Positions 42,267 to 50,238 are shown, numbered from the stretch's first letter. The stretch is 64,000 bases of DNA from Guptibacillus hwajinpoensis (GCF_029277305.1 NZ_CP119526.1), one strand, 5' to 3'. Numbers and translations: made by a program. The notes: generated from the letters alone by a model not told the origin.

Positions 42267-43183
42267 AGCTATTTTTAGTTGAAAAACCAGGGTTGTATAC
42301 AACGTATCAAGATTTAGGACGAATAGGATATATGAAGTTCGGAGTGCCAACGTCTGGCGCTCTTGACCGCTTTGCTCTTGAAGTTGGCAATATCCTTCTA
42401 GGGAACGAGCGAGGCGCGACAGGTCTTGAGGTTACCATGAAAGGACCTGAGCTTATTGCCCAGGAAACATTCATCTTAGCTGTAACAGGTGGCGATTTAT
42501 CGCCGATGATTAACGGGAACCGCATCCCGCTGTGGAAATCTGTTCTCATTAAGAAAGGACAGGTGCTTGAATTCGGCAAACCGCGACAAGGTGTTCGAGC
42601 TTATATCACGATATCAGGCGGGTTTGAGGCGGAGGAATATATGGGAAGTACGTCTGTTTATGAACCCGCTGGACTTGGACGTAGACTTCAAGCTCGGGAT
42701 GAGCTTTTTGGCACTCCTAGGGAACGAAAAACAGGAACCGGGTTATTTTACACCGAGATTCCTGAGTATTGTCGTGACATTGAGGTACGAGTTGTGAAAG
42801 GACCACACCACGAGCAGATTTCAGCCGATGTGGTTAAAGCCTTCTTCTCTTCTACCTACGAAGTGTCGCCGCAATCGAATCGGATGGGCTATCGCCTTCG
42901 TTCTGAACTTGAAACAAATCATGATGGTGACGTTATTTCCGACGCTGTGCCGATTGGTGGCATTCAGCTTCCTGGAAATGGACAGCCGATTATCCTACTG
43001 GCTGATCGTCAAACAACAGGCGGCTATACAAGAGTCGGCACTGTCATTGGTCCTGATCTTCCTTTGATTGCTCAGCTTCCACCTGGTGGAACGATTCGCT
43101 TTAAGGAAGTGAGTGTAGAAGAAGCCCAAGAAGCGGCCATTCAGGTTGAGCGGAAGCTTCGAATATGGAGTCGAATGACCTAA
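42263..43183 (+). CDS. pxpC: 5-oxoprolinase subunit PxpC (KipA family)
   Basis: A 306-residue AHS2-domain protein. The N-terminus LVEKPGLYTTYQDLGRIGYM with FGVPTSGALDRFAL, plus PQSNRMGYRL and GGIQLPGNGQPIILLADRQT, are conserved. The start is GTG, overlapping the pxpA stop. The 3' end converges on, and overlaps by 4 nt, the gene on the other strand. Confidence 0.94.
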   Translation: MKLFLVEKPGLYTTYQDLGRIGYMKFGVPTSGALDRFALEVGNILLGNERGATGLEVTMKGPELIAQETFILAVTGGDLSPMINGNRIPLWKSVLIKKGQVLEFGKPRQGVRAYITISGGFEAEEYMGSTSVYEPAGLGRRLQARDELFGTPRERKTGTGLFYTEIPEYCRDIEVRVVKGPHHEQISADVVKAFFSSTYEVSPQSNRMGYRLRSELETNHDGDVISDAVPIGGIQLPGNGQPIILLADRQTTGGYTRVGTVIGPDLPLIAQLPPGGTIRFKEVSVEEAQEAAIQVERKLRIWSRMT

Positions 43184-43458
43184 CGGAGGTGCAAGTAATT
43201 GTGAAGTTCATCCTTCACAACCTCCCCCTGGTCCTGTTCGGTCATTTGGAGGCGATAATGATCGCCTTCAACCTCCGCTTGGAAGTTATAGAAGCCTTTA
43301 TTATTAAGATAGTCGCTTAGATCTTCAATTTTTTCACAATGAGAGAACAAAATTTTATTGCCCACATAATCATCGTTCACATAAACGTTATAGCTATCAT
43401 GTGCATTTTTTATGGAATCAGCTTCCGCTGGATAAAAAATCGGGAATTGTTCCGGCAT
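43180..43458 (-). CDS. Hypothetical protein, 92 aa
   Basis: Not recognised. The protein is acidic and aromatic-rich, begins MPEQFPIFYPAEADSIKNAH and contains LSDYLNNKGFYNFQAEVEGD. It has no membrane helix or signal peptide. A very strong ribosome-binding site (AAAGGAGGGAG) lies seven bases upstream of its ATG, which supports a real gene. It runs convergent to pxpC with a 4-nt overlap and has no terminator between. Confidence 0.7.
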   Translation of the reverse strand: MPEQFPIFYPAEADSIKNAHDSYNVYVNDDYVGNKILFSHCEKIEDLSDYLNNKGFYNFQAEVEGDHYRLQMTEQDQGEVVKDELHNYLHLR

Positions 43459-43545
43459 TCTGTCTCCCTCCTTTCTTTAGGGATTACTATCAATTTGTCC
43501 TTCCTAAGCGTTTTTATGTTGGAAAATCATTCTGCACACGCCAAT

Positions 43546-43571
43546 GTTTATTCCACTAATGAACCGGGAAC
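43546..43571 (+). promoter_or_regulatory. Sigma-B-like promoter upstream of the aldehyde dehydrogenase
   Basis: GTTTAT, 14 nt, GGGAAC compared with the sigma-B consensus GTTTAA-N12-15-GGGWAW, one mismatch in each box. It lies 34 nt before the ATG. Confidence 0.45.
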
Positions 43572-43604
43572 CTTCTTTAAGGTACACATAAAGGAGGACT
43601 ATTC

Positions 43605-45062
43605 ATGTCTAACACATATACGAAACAATACATTAACGGCGAATGGGTTACGGGTTCGAGCGACAAAACTGTAACAAATTATAATCCATTTTCCGGCGAG
43701 GAATTATTTACATTACAATCTGCGTCTGAAGAAGACCTAAATCGTGCTTACACGATTGCGAAAGAAGCTCAAAAATCATGGGAGAAAACGACTCCTGGCA
43801 AGCGTCAGCAAATTCTCGATAAAGTTGCGGCGCTAATGACAGAACGTAAAGAAGAAATCATCGACTGGCTTGTGAAAGAGTCTGGTAGTACAGTAATTAA
43901 AGCAAACGTTGAATGGGCTGCAGCGACTCGCGTTGTGAAAGAGTCCGCATCATTCCCTTATCGTATGAAAGGTCAAATCGCACCTTCTGATACGCCTGGT
44001 AAAGAAAACCGCATTTACAAAAGCGCTAAAGGTGTTATCGGCGTTATTGGACCGTGGAACTTCCCGCTTCACCTTTCCATGCGCTCCGTAGCACCAGCGA
44101 TTGCAACAGGCAACTCAGTTGTGCTAAAACCTGCATCTGAAACACCTGTAACAGCAGGATTCCTTATTGCAGAGCTATTTGAAGAAGCTGGCCTACCGAA
44201 AGGCGTATTGAACGTTGTCGCCGGTCGCGGATCTGAAATTGGCGATGCATTTGTAACACATCCGATTCCAAAGTTAATTTCTTTCACAGGTTCAACCGAA
44301 GTAGGTCAGCATATCGGTGAGCTTGCTGGGAAGAACATTAAAGAAACAGCTCTAGAGCTTGGTGGTAACAACGTATTTATCGTGATGGACGATGCTGATA
44401 TTGACCAAGCAGCTGAATCTGCCGCATTCGGTAAATTCTTGCACCAGGGTCAAATTTGTATGGCGATTAACCGCATTATCGTACACGAAAGCATTCACGA
44501 TGAGTTTGTTGAAGCCTTTAAAGAAAAAGTCGCTTCCCTTCAAGTTGGTGACCCAGCTGACGCAAAAACAGCTGTGGGACCACTAATCAACAAAGACGCT
44601 ATCGAACGCATTCAAGAATCACTCAATACGTCTCTCGATCAAGGCGCAGAAAAGATTCTCGGTGGCGAAGTGGAAGGCAATGTGATGCATCCGGTTATTC
44701 TGACAAACGTGACGAATGACATGCCGATTGCGAAAGACGAAATCTTCGGCTCCGTTGCACCAATTCTGAAATTCAGCACAGATGAAGAAGCGATTGAAAT
44801 GGCAAATGCTTCTCAATATGGCTTGAGTGGGTCTGTTCACTCTAGCGACTTAAATCGCGGCGTTCAGATTGCTCATCAAATTGAAACGGGTATGGTTCAT
44901 ATTAATGATCAGCCTGTTAACGATGAAGCTCACATGGCTTTCGGTGGTGAGAAAGAATCTGGTCTTGGCCGATTTGGCGGAGAGTGGGCTTTAGATAAGT
45001 TCACAACAGTGAAATGGATTTCTGTTCAGCAAGAACGCCGTCAGTATCCGTTTTTCAAGTAA
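43605..45062 (+). CDS. Aldehyde dehydrogenase, YfmT (vanillin/benzaldehyde) type
   Basis: A 485-residue NAD(P)-dependent aldehyde dehydrogenase. GPWNFPLHLSMRSVAPAIAT is the cofactor-site region, FTGSTEVGQHIGELAG follows, the catalytic Glu is in ALELGGNN, and the catalytic Cys is in HQGQICMAINR. Length and motifs resemble B. subtilis YfmT, a vanillin dehydrogenase. The true substrate cannot be read from sequence. AAAGGAGG precedes the ATG. A sigma-B-like promoter suggests stress induction. Confidence 0.92.
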   Translation: MSNTYTKQYINGEWVTGSSDKTVTNYNPFSGEELFTLQSASEEDLNRAYTIAKEAQKSWEKTTPGKRQQILDKVAALMTERKEEIIDWLVKESGSTVIKANVEWAAATRVVKESASFPYRMKGQIAPSDTPGKENRIYKSAKGVIGVIGPWNFPLHLSMRSVAPAIATGNSVVLKPASETPVTAGFLIAELFEEAGLPKGVLNVVAGRGSEIGDAFVTHPIPKLISFTGSTEVGQHIGELAGKNIKETALELGGNNVFIVMDDADIDQAAESAAFGKFLHQGQICMAINRIIVHESIHDEFVEAFKEKVASLQVGDPADAKTAVGPLINKDAIERIQESLNTSLDQGAEKILGGEVEGNVMHPVILTNVTNDMPIAKDEIFGSVAPILKFSTDEEAIEMANASQYGLSGSVHSSDLNRGVQIAHQIETGMVHINDQPVNDEAHMAFGGEKESGLGRFGGEWALDKFTTVKWISVQQERRQYPFFK

Positions 45063-45084
45063 GCTGTTTTTAGCAGACATTTAT

Positions 45085-45285
45085 GCTATAAGAGTAGGGG
45101 TGATTTCCGCTCCAGGATGCTCGCTTTCCGCGGGGCGAACGCTGAGCCTCCTCGGCACGCTTTAGGCGTGCCTGCGGGGTCTCACCTGTCCCGCTAGTCC
45201 CGCAGGAGTCGAGCATCCTTCCGCTCCAATCAGCTATATGTGTAGTTTTTTAATGAAAACAACACCCTTTACAAAAGGAAGCTAA
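45085..45285. repeat. Nested inverted-repeat element, copy D (full)
   Basis: The full core runs from CTCCAGGATGCTCGCTTTCC to GAGCATCCTTCCGCTCCAAT. The centre GGCACGCTTTAGGCGTGCC is an extra small hairpin. It takes up most of the 325 bases between the dehydrogenase and the acetyltransferase gene. Confidence 0.87.
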
Positions 45286-45298
45286 CAATATACATTCA

Positions 45299-45329
45299 GA
45301 GTCCTCGTTTTTGCGAGGGCTCTTCTTTT
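45299..45329 (+). terminator. Terminator downstream of the aldehyde dehydrogenase
   Basis: GAGTCCTCG / CGAGGGCTC stem with a T-rich loop, followed by TTCTTTT. Confidence 0.8.
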
Positions 45330-45387
45330 GAGTTGCTTTTTATTTTCATTTTTGAAAAAATAAGAGTTGAAACAGGGAGGTACGCAC

Positions 45388-45900
45388 ATGATTGAAATTC
45401 GTGAGGAAAAGGAAGCAGACCGTGAGGCGATTTCAGAAGTTTTAAGGGAAGCTTTTAACAGTGAAGATGAAGTTCAGCTTGTGAATGCCATTAGAGAGTC
45501 GCAAGGATTTATTTCAGAGCTTTCACTTGTTGCACTGCATAACCGCAGTGAACCTGTTGGGTATATCCTTTTTAGCGAAATCGAACTACATACCGAAAAA
45601 GGATCAGTCCCTTCTCTCGCGCTTGCGCCTGTTGCGGTAGTTCCTAAGCTTCAAAATGAAGGGATTGGCAGTATGCTGATTAAGGATGGCATGATGCGAG
45701 CAACCTCACTTGGCTATCGGCATGTTGTTGTACTTGGTCACAAAGAATATTATCCGAAGTTCGGGTTTGTTCCAGCGTCCGAAAAAAACATCACAGGACC
45801 GTTCCAAGCAGGAGATTCATTCATGGTACGAGAACTTAAGAAAGACGCCCTGAGTGATGTGAGTGGAGAGGTTGTCTATCCGAAAGCTTTTGGCGTATAA
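45388..45900 (+). CDS. GNAT N-acetyltransferase, YhbS-like
   Basis: A 170-residue acetyltransferase. The acetyl-CoA loop is VVPKLQNEGIGSMLIKDGM. HVVVLGHKEYYPKFGFVPAS is the YhbS-type C-terminal half. The start MIEIREEKEADREA at 45388 follows GGGAGGT at six bases, so the longer frame to 45367 is rejected. The substrate is unknown. Confidence 0.87.
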   Translation: MIEIREEKEADREAISEVLREAFNSEDEVQLVNAIRESQGFISELSLVALHNRSEPVGYILFSEIELHTEKGSVPSLALAPVAVVPKLQNEGIGSMLIKDGMMRATSLGYRHVVVLGHKEYYPKFGFVPASEKNITGPFQAGDSFMVRELKKDALSDVSGEVVYPKAFGV

Positions 45901-45902
45901 AA

Positions 45903-45923
45903 AAACCGCTGCAGTAGCGGTTT
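45903..45923. terminator. Bidirectional terminator, acetyltransferase / ywdI-like
   Basis: AAACCGCT / AGCGGTTT stem with a five-base loop between two convergent genes. A and T runs flank it. Confidence 0.78.
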
Positions 45924-45927
45924 GGTG

Positions 45928-46221
45928 TTAGAAGTCGAAGATCGATTCCTCGTTTGCATCGTCTTCTTTCATCGGTTTTGAAGAGAGAGACTGCTGTTGG
46001 ACTGGCGCTTGAGGTACGGGACGCTGCGTTGCTAGAGGTTGGGCCTGACGTTTAGGCTTTGATTCTGATGCCTGAAGCAACATATCGCAGTATGTTTTGA
46101 TCGCGATGAGTTCTTCACGAATGCCATCCACATCTGCATCATTTTCTTCAACATTATATGTTAGCTGTTTCATGCGAGCATTCATTTGATGAACCAGCTG
46201 ATTAATTGGTATATCTTTCAT
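45928..46221 (-). CDS. ywdI: YwdI family (DUF5327) protein
   Basis: A 97-residue protein. It has an N-terminal helical part (KDIPINQLVHQMNARMKQL) and the conserved REELIAIKTYCDMLLQA. A Pro/Gln-rich linker and an acidic tail follow. This matches YwdI, function unknown. The ATG at 46221 has AAAGGAG nine bases upstream. A longer frame running to 46323 would overlap the carbonic anhydrase gene and is rejected. Confidence 0.8.
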   Translation of the reverse strand: MKDIPINQLVHQMNARMKQLTYNVEENDADVDGIREELIAIKTYCDMLLQASESKPKRQAQPLATQRPVPQAPVQQQSLSSKPMKEDDANEESIFDF

Positions 46222-46313
46222 GTCGGTAAACTCCTTTATTTGAAGGATCTTATCACTAGTGTACCAAATCATTATGCAAATGAACAAAATTATAAAAGCA
46301 AGGAGATTGAATA

Positions 46314-46862
46314 ATGGATACACTTAATGAAGTACTAAAGTTTAATGAGCAGTTTGTTGAGAACAAAGAGTACGTACCTTACGAAACATCAGGTCTTCCT
46401 GATAAAAAAGTTGTTATTCTATCTTGTATGGATACACGCCTCGTTGAACTTCTTCCACGCGCGATGAACTTAAAAAATGGTGATGTCAAAATCGTGAAAA
46501 ACGCTGGAGCAGTCGTTAGCCATCCGTTTGATAGCATTATGCGAAGCCTTCTTATTGCGGTTTATGAACTTCAAGCTGAAGAAGTTTGGGTAATTGGCCA
46601 CCACGATTGTGGGAACGGGAAAGTTAAGCCTGATCAACTGATTCATAAAATGGAGGAGCAAGTGACGGAAGAAGTTGTCGCTTCCCTAAAGCACGTCGGA
46701 ATCGACCTTCATTCATGGCTTGAAGGCTTTAAAACTGTTTATGACGGAGTTAGTGATAGCGTAGCAACCATTCAAAACCATCCACTACTTCCGAAAAACA
46801 CGCCTGTTCACGGACTAGTGATTGATCCTGCAACCGGGAAATTAGAACGAGTAACAAAATAA
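46314..46862 (+). CDS. Beta-class carbonic anhydrase (YtiB-like)
   Basis: A 182-residue zinc enzyme that interconverts CO2 and bicarbonate. Zinc ligands are visible as Cys38 in SCMDTR, His96 and Cys99 in GHHDCG, and the Asp40-Arg42 dyad is intact. It is similar to YtiB of B. subtilis. AAGGAG precedes the ATG. It is divergent from ywdI. Confidence 0.93.
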   Translation: MDTLNEVLKFNEQFVENKEYVPYETSGLPDKKVVILSCMDTRLVELLPRAMNLKNGDVKIVKNAGAVVSHPFDSIMRSLLIAVYELQAEEVWVIGHHDCGNGKVKPDQLIHKMEEQVTEEVVASLKHVGIDLHSWLEGFKTVYDGVSDSVATIQNHPLLPKNTPVHGLVIDPATGKLERVTK

Positions 46863-46864
46863 TC

Positions 46865-46897
46865 AAAAGCTCACTCCAACATGAGGAGTGAGCTTTT
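46865..46897. terminator. Bidirectional terminator, carbonic anhydrase / DJ-1 gene
   Basis: A 13-bp perfect stem AAAAGCTCACTCC / GGAGTGAGCTTTT between convergent genes. Confidence 0.93.
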
Positions 46898-46898
46898 C

Positions 46899-47423
46899 TT
46901 ATGAGTTAGCTAGAACGTCTGCGAACGCTTTTCCGTATTGCGGTAGATCTGGTGGACGACGAGCTGATATAAGATGGCCATCAATTACGACAGGTTCATC
47001 AATCCAGGTTGCTCCGGCATTCTCCATATCATCTCGGATGCCTGGCGTACTTGTTACTTTCTTACCTTCAAGTACTTTGGCAGAAATCAGTACCCAGCCT
47101 GCATGGCAAATTTGTCCGATTGGCTTTTTGTTTTCTTCCATATGCTGTACCATTTTAAGGACAGACGGGAAACGACGAATTTTATCAGGTGCCCAACCTC
47201 CTGGTACAAGAATGGCGTCATAATCAGCTGGGTTAATGTCGTCATACGCATAGTCAGATACGACAGGTACGCCGTATTTACCGATATACTTCTCACCCGC
47301 TTTTTCACCTACGTAGTGAACCGTTGCTCCTTCTTCAATCAAGCGGTAGTACGGATATGTCAGTTCAAGGTCCTCATATTCATGATGAACAAGACTAATT
47401 ACTTTTTTATTGGATAAACGCAT
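46899..47423 (-). CDS. yfkM: DJ-1/PfpI family protein, YfkM-like (general stress protein 18)
   Basis: A 174-residue DJ-1/PfpI-superfamily protein. The nucleophile Cys is in GQICHAGWVL. A glutamate in EYEDLELTYPYYRL takes the place of the partner acid. DAILVPGGWAPDKIRR is typical. YfkM in B. subtilis is a sigma-B-controlled protein of this family. Protease or deglycase activity has been proposed for members, but the substrate here is unknown. GGAGGTGG precedes the ATG. Confidence 0.87.
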   Translation of the reverse strand: MRLSNKKVISLVHHEYEDLELTYPYYRLIEEGATVHYVGEKAGEKYIGKYGVPVVSDYAYDDINPADYDAILVPGGWAPDKIRRFPSVLKMVQHMEENKKPIGQICHAGWVLISAKVLEGKKVTSTPGIRDDMENAGATWIDEPVVIDGHLISARRPPDLPQYGKAFADVLANS

Positions 47424-47447
47424 GTTACCACCTCCATGTACTACGAT

Positions 47448-47473
47448 ATACCATTTGAACTCAATTTCAAAAC
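47448..47473 (-). promoter_or_regulatory. Weak sigma-B-like promoter of the yfkM-like gene
   Basis: Minus strand: GTTTTG, 14 nt, TGGTAT, three mismatches to GTTTAA-N14-GGGTAT. It is supported mainly by the known sigma-B control of yfkM and by the divergent partner promoter beside it. Confidence 0.35.
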
Positions 47474-47479
47474 GTATGC

Positions 47480-47504
47480 GTTTCTTATTTTGTTAGAAGG
47501 GTAA
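47480..47504 (+). promoter_or_regulatory. Sigma-B-like promoter of the terC-family gene
   Basis: GTTTCT, 13 nt, GGGTAA: a perfect GGGWAW -10 and a -35 with two mismatches. It is back to back with the yfkM-like promoter, leaving a 131-nt leader before the start codon. Confidence 0.4.
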
Positions 47505-47634
47505 GAAATTGGTATCTATTCCACTTGCTACAGATTCGTTAAAAACCTGTACTGATCAGGGTTTTGCCACCTCGCTCATCTAGTAAGGAGATGTTGATTG
47601 GGGATACTACATAGTAATCAAAGGAGAGATACTC

Positions 47635-48456
47635 ATGGATGTTGGTCTTTTACTGGAGTACGGGTGGGTGCTGCTCGTTCTAATTGGACTCGAGGGTGTG
47701 CTTGCTGCAGACAACGCTCTCGTAATGGCGATAATGGTAAAGCATCTCGATCCCCAAAAGCGTAAAAAAGCGCTTTTCTATGGACTTGGGGGAGCATTTG
47801 TTTTTCGTTTTGGCTCCCTTTTTATTATTTCATTTCTTGTAGATATATGGCAGGTACAAGCGATTGGAGCAGTTTATCTCCTGTTCCTCAGCTTAAATCA
47901 TCTTGTTAAGAAGTTTATTCTTAGTAAGCGTAAAGAGGATAAGAAGAAGAAAAAGCATAATGAAGGCTCAGGTTTTTGGACGACTGTTTTAAAAGTTGAG
48001 CTTGCTGATATTGCCTTTGCAGTTGATTCCATTCTAGCTGCAGTGGCATTAGCTCTTACCCTCCCTACCACGAATTTACCTAAAGTCGGTGGCATGGACG
48101 GTGGTCAGTTTGCAGTTATTCTAACAGGAGGAATCGTTGGTCTGATCATTATGCGTTTTGCTGCCAATTATTTCGTTCGTTTGCTTCATCGTAAACCAGG
48201 CTTAGAAACAGCAGCTTTCGTCATCGTCGGTTGGGTCGGGGTTAAACTCGCCATCTACACACTTGCTCACCCGAATCTTGCTATCCTTGCAGAGGATTTC
48301 CCTAAAGAGCCCGCTTGGAAAATCACGTTCTGGGCTGTACTCGTTGCCATAGCGCTCGGCGGCTGGTTCCTTTCCTCTGAAAGAGATGAAGACGAACGTG
48401 AAGATGATAATGCAGATGTACTTGAAGAAGAAGAAGACGAAGCAGATGAGTTTTAA
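47635..48456 (+). CDS. TerC family membrane protein (YceF/YkoY-like)
   Basis: A 273-residue integral membrane protein of the TerC family. The metal-site motifs EGVLAADNALVMAIMV and VELADIAFAVDSILAAVALA each carry conserved acidic residues. About seven helices are present, then an extremely acidic tail (DEDEREDDNADVLEEEEDE). B. subtilis YceF and YkoY (MeeF, MeeY) export Mn(II) to load secreted enzymes. The same role is inferred. AAAGGAG precedes the ATG. Confidence 0.9.
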   Translation: MDVGLLLEYGWVLLVLIGLEGVLAADNALVMAIMVKHLDPQKRKKALFYGLGGAFVFRFGSLFIISFLVDIWQVQAIGAVYLLFLSLNHLVKKFILSKRKEDKKKKKHNEGSGFWTTVLKVELADIAFAVDSILAAVALALTLPTTNLPKVGGMDGGQFAVILTGGIVGLIIMRFAANYFVRLLHRKPGLETAAFVIVGWVGVKLAIYTLAHPNLAILAEDFPKEPAWKITFWAVLVAIALGGWFLSSERDEDEREDDNADVLEEEEDEADEF

Positions 48457-48465
48457 ATGTAGAAA

Positions 48466-48489
48466 AACAGGTGCCAAGCGGCACCTGTT
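48466..48489. terminator. Bidirectional terminator, terC / DUF1499
   Basis: A 10-bp stem AACAGGTGCC / GGCACCTGTT with loop AAGC, between convergent genes. Confidence 0.88.
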
Positions 48490-48491
48490 CT

Positions 48492-48869
48492 TTATTTCTC
48501 AAATGCTTCCTTGATTTCTTCCATACGCTTTTTGTTAACACCGAAGTCAGAATACCCTTTACGAGAAGCGGAGCGGAAATGGATGTGCTCGCCTGCCGTA
48601 TCAATGTAGAATTCGATATCATCTACGAACTTCATCAGCTTGGACGTTTCCTCCGCACGTATGTAATGCGTATCAGCTTCGACAACCTTCGTACGGTCTC
48701 GATTTGTTAAAATGCTTTTTAATTTAGTCAGCGCGTCTTCCGCTGTGCCATTATATGAGATGGGTTCCATGCCATTCTTTTCGCTTGTACTTTGACTTGA
48801 TACACAGTTCGGTTTATCCGGACATGGCGCTAACTTTCCTTGTTTAACACCTAATTGTTCAGAACTCAT
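48492..48869 (-). CDS. DUF1499 family protein
   Basis: A 125-residue soluble protein of the DUF1499 family. The hallmark CPDKPNCVSSQS is near the N-terminus, then VEADTHYIRAEETSKLMKFV, DDIEFYID and a C-terminal FRSASRKGYSDFGVNKKRM. The function is unknown. GGAGGCGAT precedes the ATG. A strong sigma-B-like promoter is upstream. Confidence 0.88.
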   Translation of the reverse strand: MSSEQLGVKQGKLAPCPDKPNCVSSQSTSEKNGMEPISYNGTAEDALTKLKSILTNRDRTKVVEADTHYIRAEETSKLMKFVDDIEFYIDTAGEHIHFRSASRKGYSDFGVNKKRMEEIKEAFEK

Positions 48870-48906
48870 TTCGATCGCCTCCTGAAATAATTGTTCTTCT
48901 TTCGGT

Positions 48907-48932
48907 ATACCCTTTCATGTTAGGTCTTGAAC
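48907..48932 (-). promoter_or_regulatory. Sigma-B promoter of the DUF1499 gene
   Basis: Minus strand: GTTCAA, 14 nt, GGGTAT, only one mismatch (C for T in the -35) to GTTTAA-N14-GGGTAT. Confidence 0.7.
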
Positions 48933-48986
48933 ATATTATGGCTTATTCTTGTGCAATCAACCAGCACATCACTGTGCAAATTTCTC

Positions 48987-49012
48987 GTTTAGAACAATTT
49001 CTCAGCGTGTAT
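48987..49012 (+). promoter_or_regulatory. Sigma-B-like promoter of the YflT-domain gene
   Basis: GTTTAG, 14 nt, GTGTAT, one mismatch in each box, 48 nt upstream of the start codon. Confidence 0.55.
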
Positions 49013-49059
49013 AGTATCTGTGAGATGAAAAAAGTGAAATTTTTAAGGAGGCACTAACA

Positions 49060-49407
49060 ATGAGTAGACCAGTAGTACGCGAATACCAAAACGACGAGAA
49101 GCTGAAAAGTGACATTGAGGAACTAAGCAACATCGGAGTATCCAAAGACGATATTTACGTGCTATCTCATGACGATGATCGCACTGAACGCGTCGCAGAC
49201 GGCGTTGACGCGAATACAATCGGCAAAAAGGAAATGGGTCTCAGCAGCCTTAAGAACGTATTCAGCAAAAAAGGCGACGAACTGCGCGAGAAAATGCAGG
49301 AAATCGGATTCTCAGAAGACGAATCAGAGCGCTACGAAGAAGAAATGGACCAAGGAAAGATTTTCTTATTTGTAACAGATACAGATAAAGTAGCGGAGTG
49401 GAAATAA
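49060..49407 (+). CDS. YflT-domain general stress protein
   Basis: A 115-residue protein with the YflT (GsiB-neighbour, heat-induced stress) domain: VVREYQNDEKLKSDIEELSN, KDDIYVLSHDDDRTERVA and EEMDQGKIFLFV. It is highly charged and soluble. AAGGAGG precedes the ATG. YflT is a sigma-B protein in B. subtilis, and a matching promoter is present. Confidence 0.87.
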   Translation: MSRPVVREYQNDEKLKSDIEELSNIGVSKDDIYVLSHDDDRTERVADGVDANTIGKKEMGLSSLKNVFSKKGDELREKMQEIGFSEDESERYEEEMDQGKIFLFVTDTDKVAEWK

Positions 49408-49447
49408 AAGAGCGTAGTGCTGTAGCGAAGCAGCGCTGTGCAGTAAT

Positions 49448-49478
49448 GGGGGTCAGGCTCGTGCCTGACCCCCTTTTT
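49448..49478 (+). terminator. Terminator of the YflT-domain gene
   Basis: An 11-bp perfect stem GGGGGTCAGGC / GCCTGACCCCC, loop TCGT, followed by TTTTT. Confidence 0.93.
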
Positions 49479-49652
49479 AAAAGGCTCTTTTCTAATAAAT
49501 TGTTGCTTTTGAATCAATTACTGAATAAAAAAACCACATTTCGCTAATTGGAGCAGAAGGATGCTCACCGCCCGTCCCGCGGAAAGCGAGCATCCTGGAG
49601 CGGAAATTAACCACTTATCTAAAAGCAACAATATCTACGAAAAGAGCCTTTT
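49479..49652. repeat. Nested inverted-repeat element, copy E (clear outer arms, inverted short core)
   Basis: The outer arms are the clearest in the family. A 32-base AT-rich arm at 49479-49510 (AAAAGGCTCTTTTC then ATTGTTGCTTTT) pairs with 49621-49652, apart from about six mid-arm mismatches. The core is an inverted, shortened version of copy A. It lies between the YflT gene and a small membrane-protein gene. Confidence 0.88.
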
Positions 49653-49754
49653 AAAAAATATATTCTAAAACAGGACAGATCGGGGTCTTCCCACTCTTGT
49701 CACTGCATATATTTGTAGGGCACTAAAAATATTTCTTTCAAAGGGAGTGCTGAT

Positions 49755-49946
49755 ATGTTGGATCGAACATTGCTTTTCGTAGCCGCTATGATTGCTGGGT
49801 TTGCTTTAGTTGAACTGTCTGAGACTGATTCATTCTTATCTAGTCTCAATCCGGTCTTCGAAGTTGTTGGCTTTCTAGCAGCGCTGCTATTTGCACTTGT
49901 CTTGATCTACAAAGGCATCATGGCCATATTACCCCGGAAAGCGTAA
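49755..49946 (+). CDS. Small membrane protein, 63 aa, unrecognised
   Basis: Two hydrophobic helices (LLFVAAMIAGFALVEL and VVGFLAALLFALVLIYKGIM) and a short basic C-terminus PRKA. AAAGGGAG lies seven bases upstream of the ATG, so translation is likely. No family is recognised. It is flanked on both sides by repeat elements. Confidence 0.65.
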   Translation: MLDRTLLFVAAMIAGFALVELSETDSFLSSLNPVFEVVGFLAALLFALVLIYKGIMAILPRKA

Positions 49947-49965
49947 GCGCTCTCCACTCCTGAAA

Positions 49966-50085
49966 GAAAAGCGAAAGTAGCCCGTCTAGATCCGTAGGAT
50001 GTTGGAACACTTTAGAATGAGACGCTTTTTGTCTCAATCTAAAGTGTGAAACAGCCGGAGGATCTGGGCTGCTGTAGCTAGACAA
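49966..50085. repeat. 120-bp structured repeat, unit 1
   Basis: It begins GAAAAGCGAAAGTAGCCCGT. The outer stem is AGCCC / GGGCT plus AGATCC / GGATCT. The inner stem is ACACTTTAGA / TCTAAAGTGT capped by TGAGAC / GTCTCA with a T-rich loop. Unit 2 starts exactly 120 bases later. Confidence 0.88.
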
Positions 50086-50205
50086 GAAAAGCGAAAGTAG
50101 CCCGGTTAGATCCGCAGGATGTTGGAGCTCTATAGAATGAGACGCTTTTTTGTCTCAATCTATAGAGTGAAACAGCCGGAGGATCTGGGCTGCTGCTACA
50201 CAGAA
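50086..50205. repeat. 120-bp structured repeat, unit 2
   Basis: Same as unit 1 except mainly in the inner stem, now GCTCTATAGA / TCTATAGAGT, where changes on the two arms compensate each other. The T-rich loop has one extra T. It runs into the fumC terminator. Confidence 0.88.
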
Positions 50206-50235
50206 AAAGCGGAATCTCAGCGATCCCGCTTTTTT
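50204..50235 (-). terminator. Terminator of fumC
   Basis: Minus strand: an AAGCGG-type arm pairs with CCGCTT and is followed by TTTTT, just past the fumC stop. Confidence 0.8.
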
Positions 50236-50238
50236 GCA

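Noticed and set aside
47505..47634. yybP-ykoY manganese riboswitch before the terC-family gene
   Set aside because: The gene family made it likely, but the conserved riboswitch core sequences are not present in the leader. Only a weak hairpin (AAAACCTG / CAGGGTTTT) is seen.
49966..50205. tRNA-like or riboswitch genes
   Set aside because: The units fold into long hairpins, but there is no T-loop, anticodon arm or known riboswitch core. They are better treated as a structured repeat.
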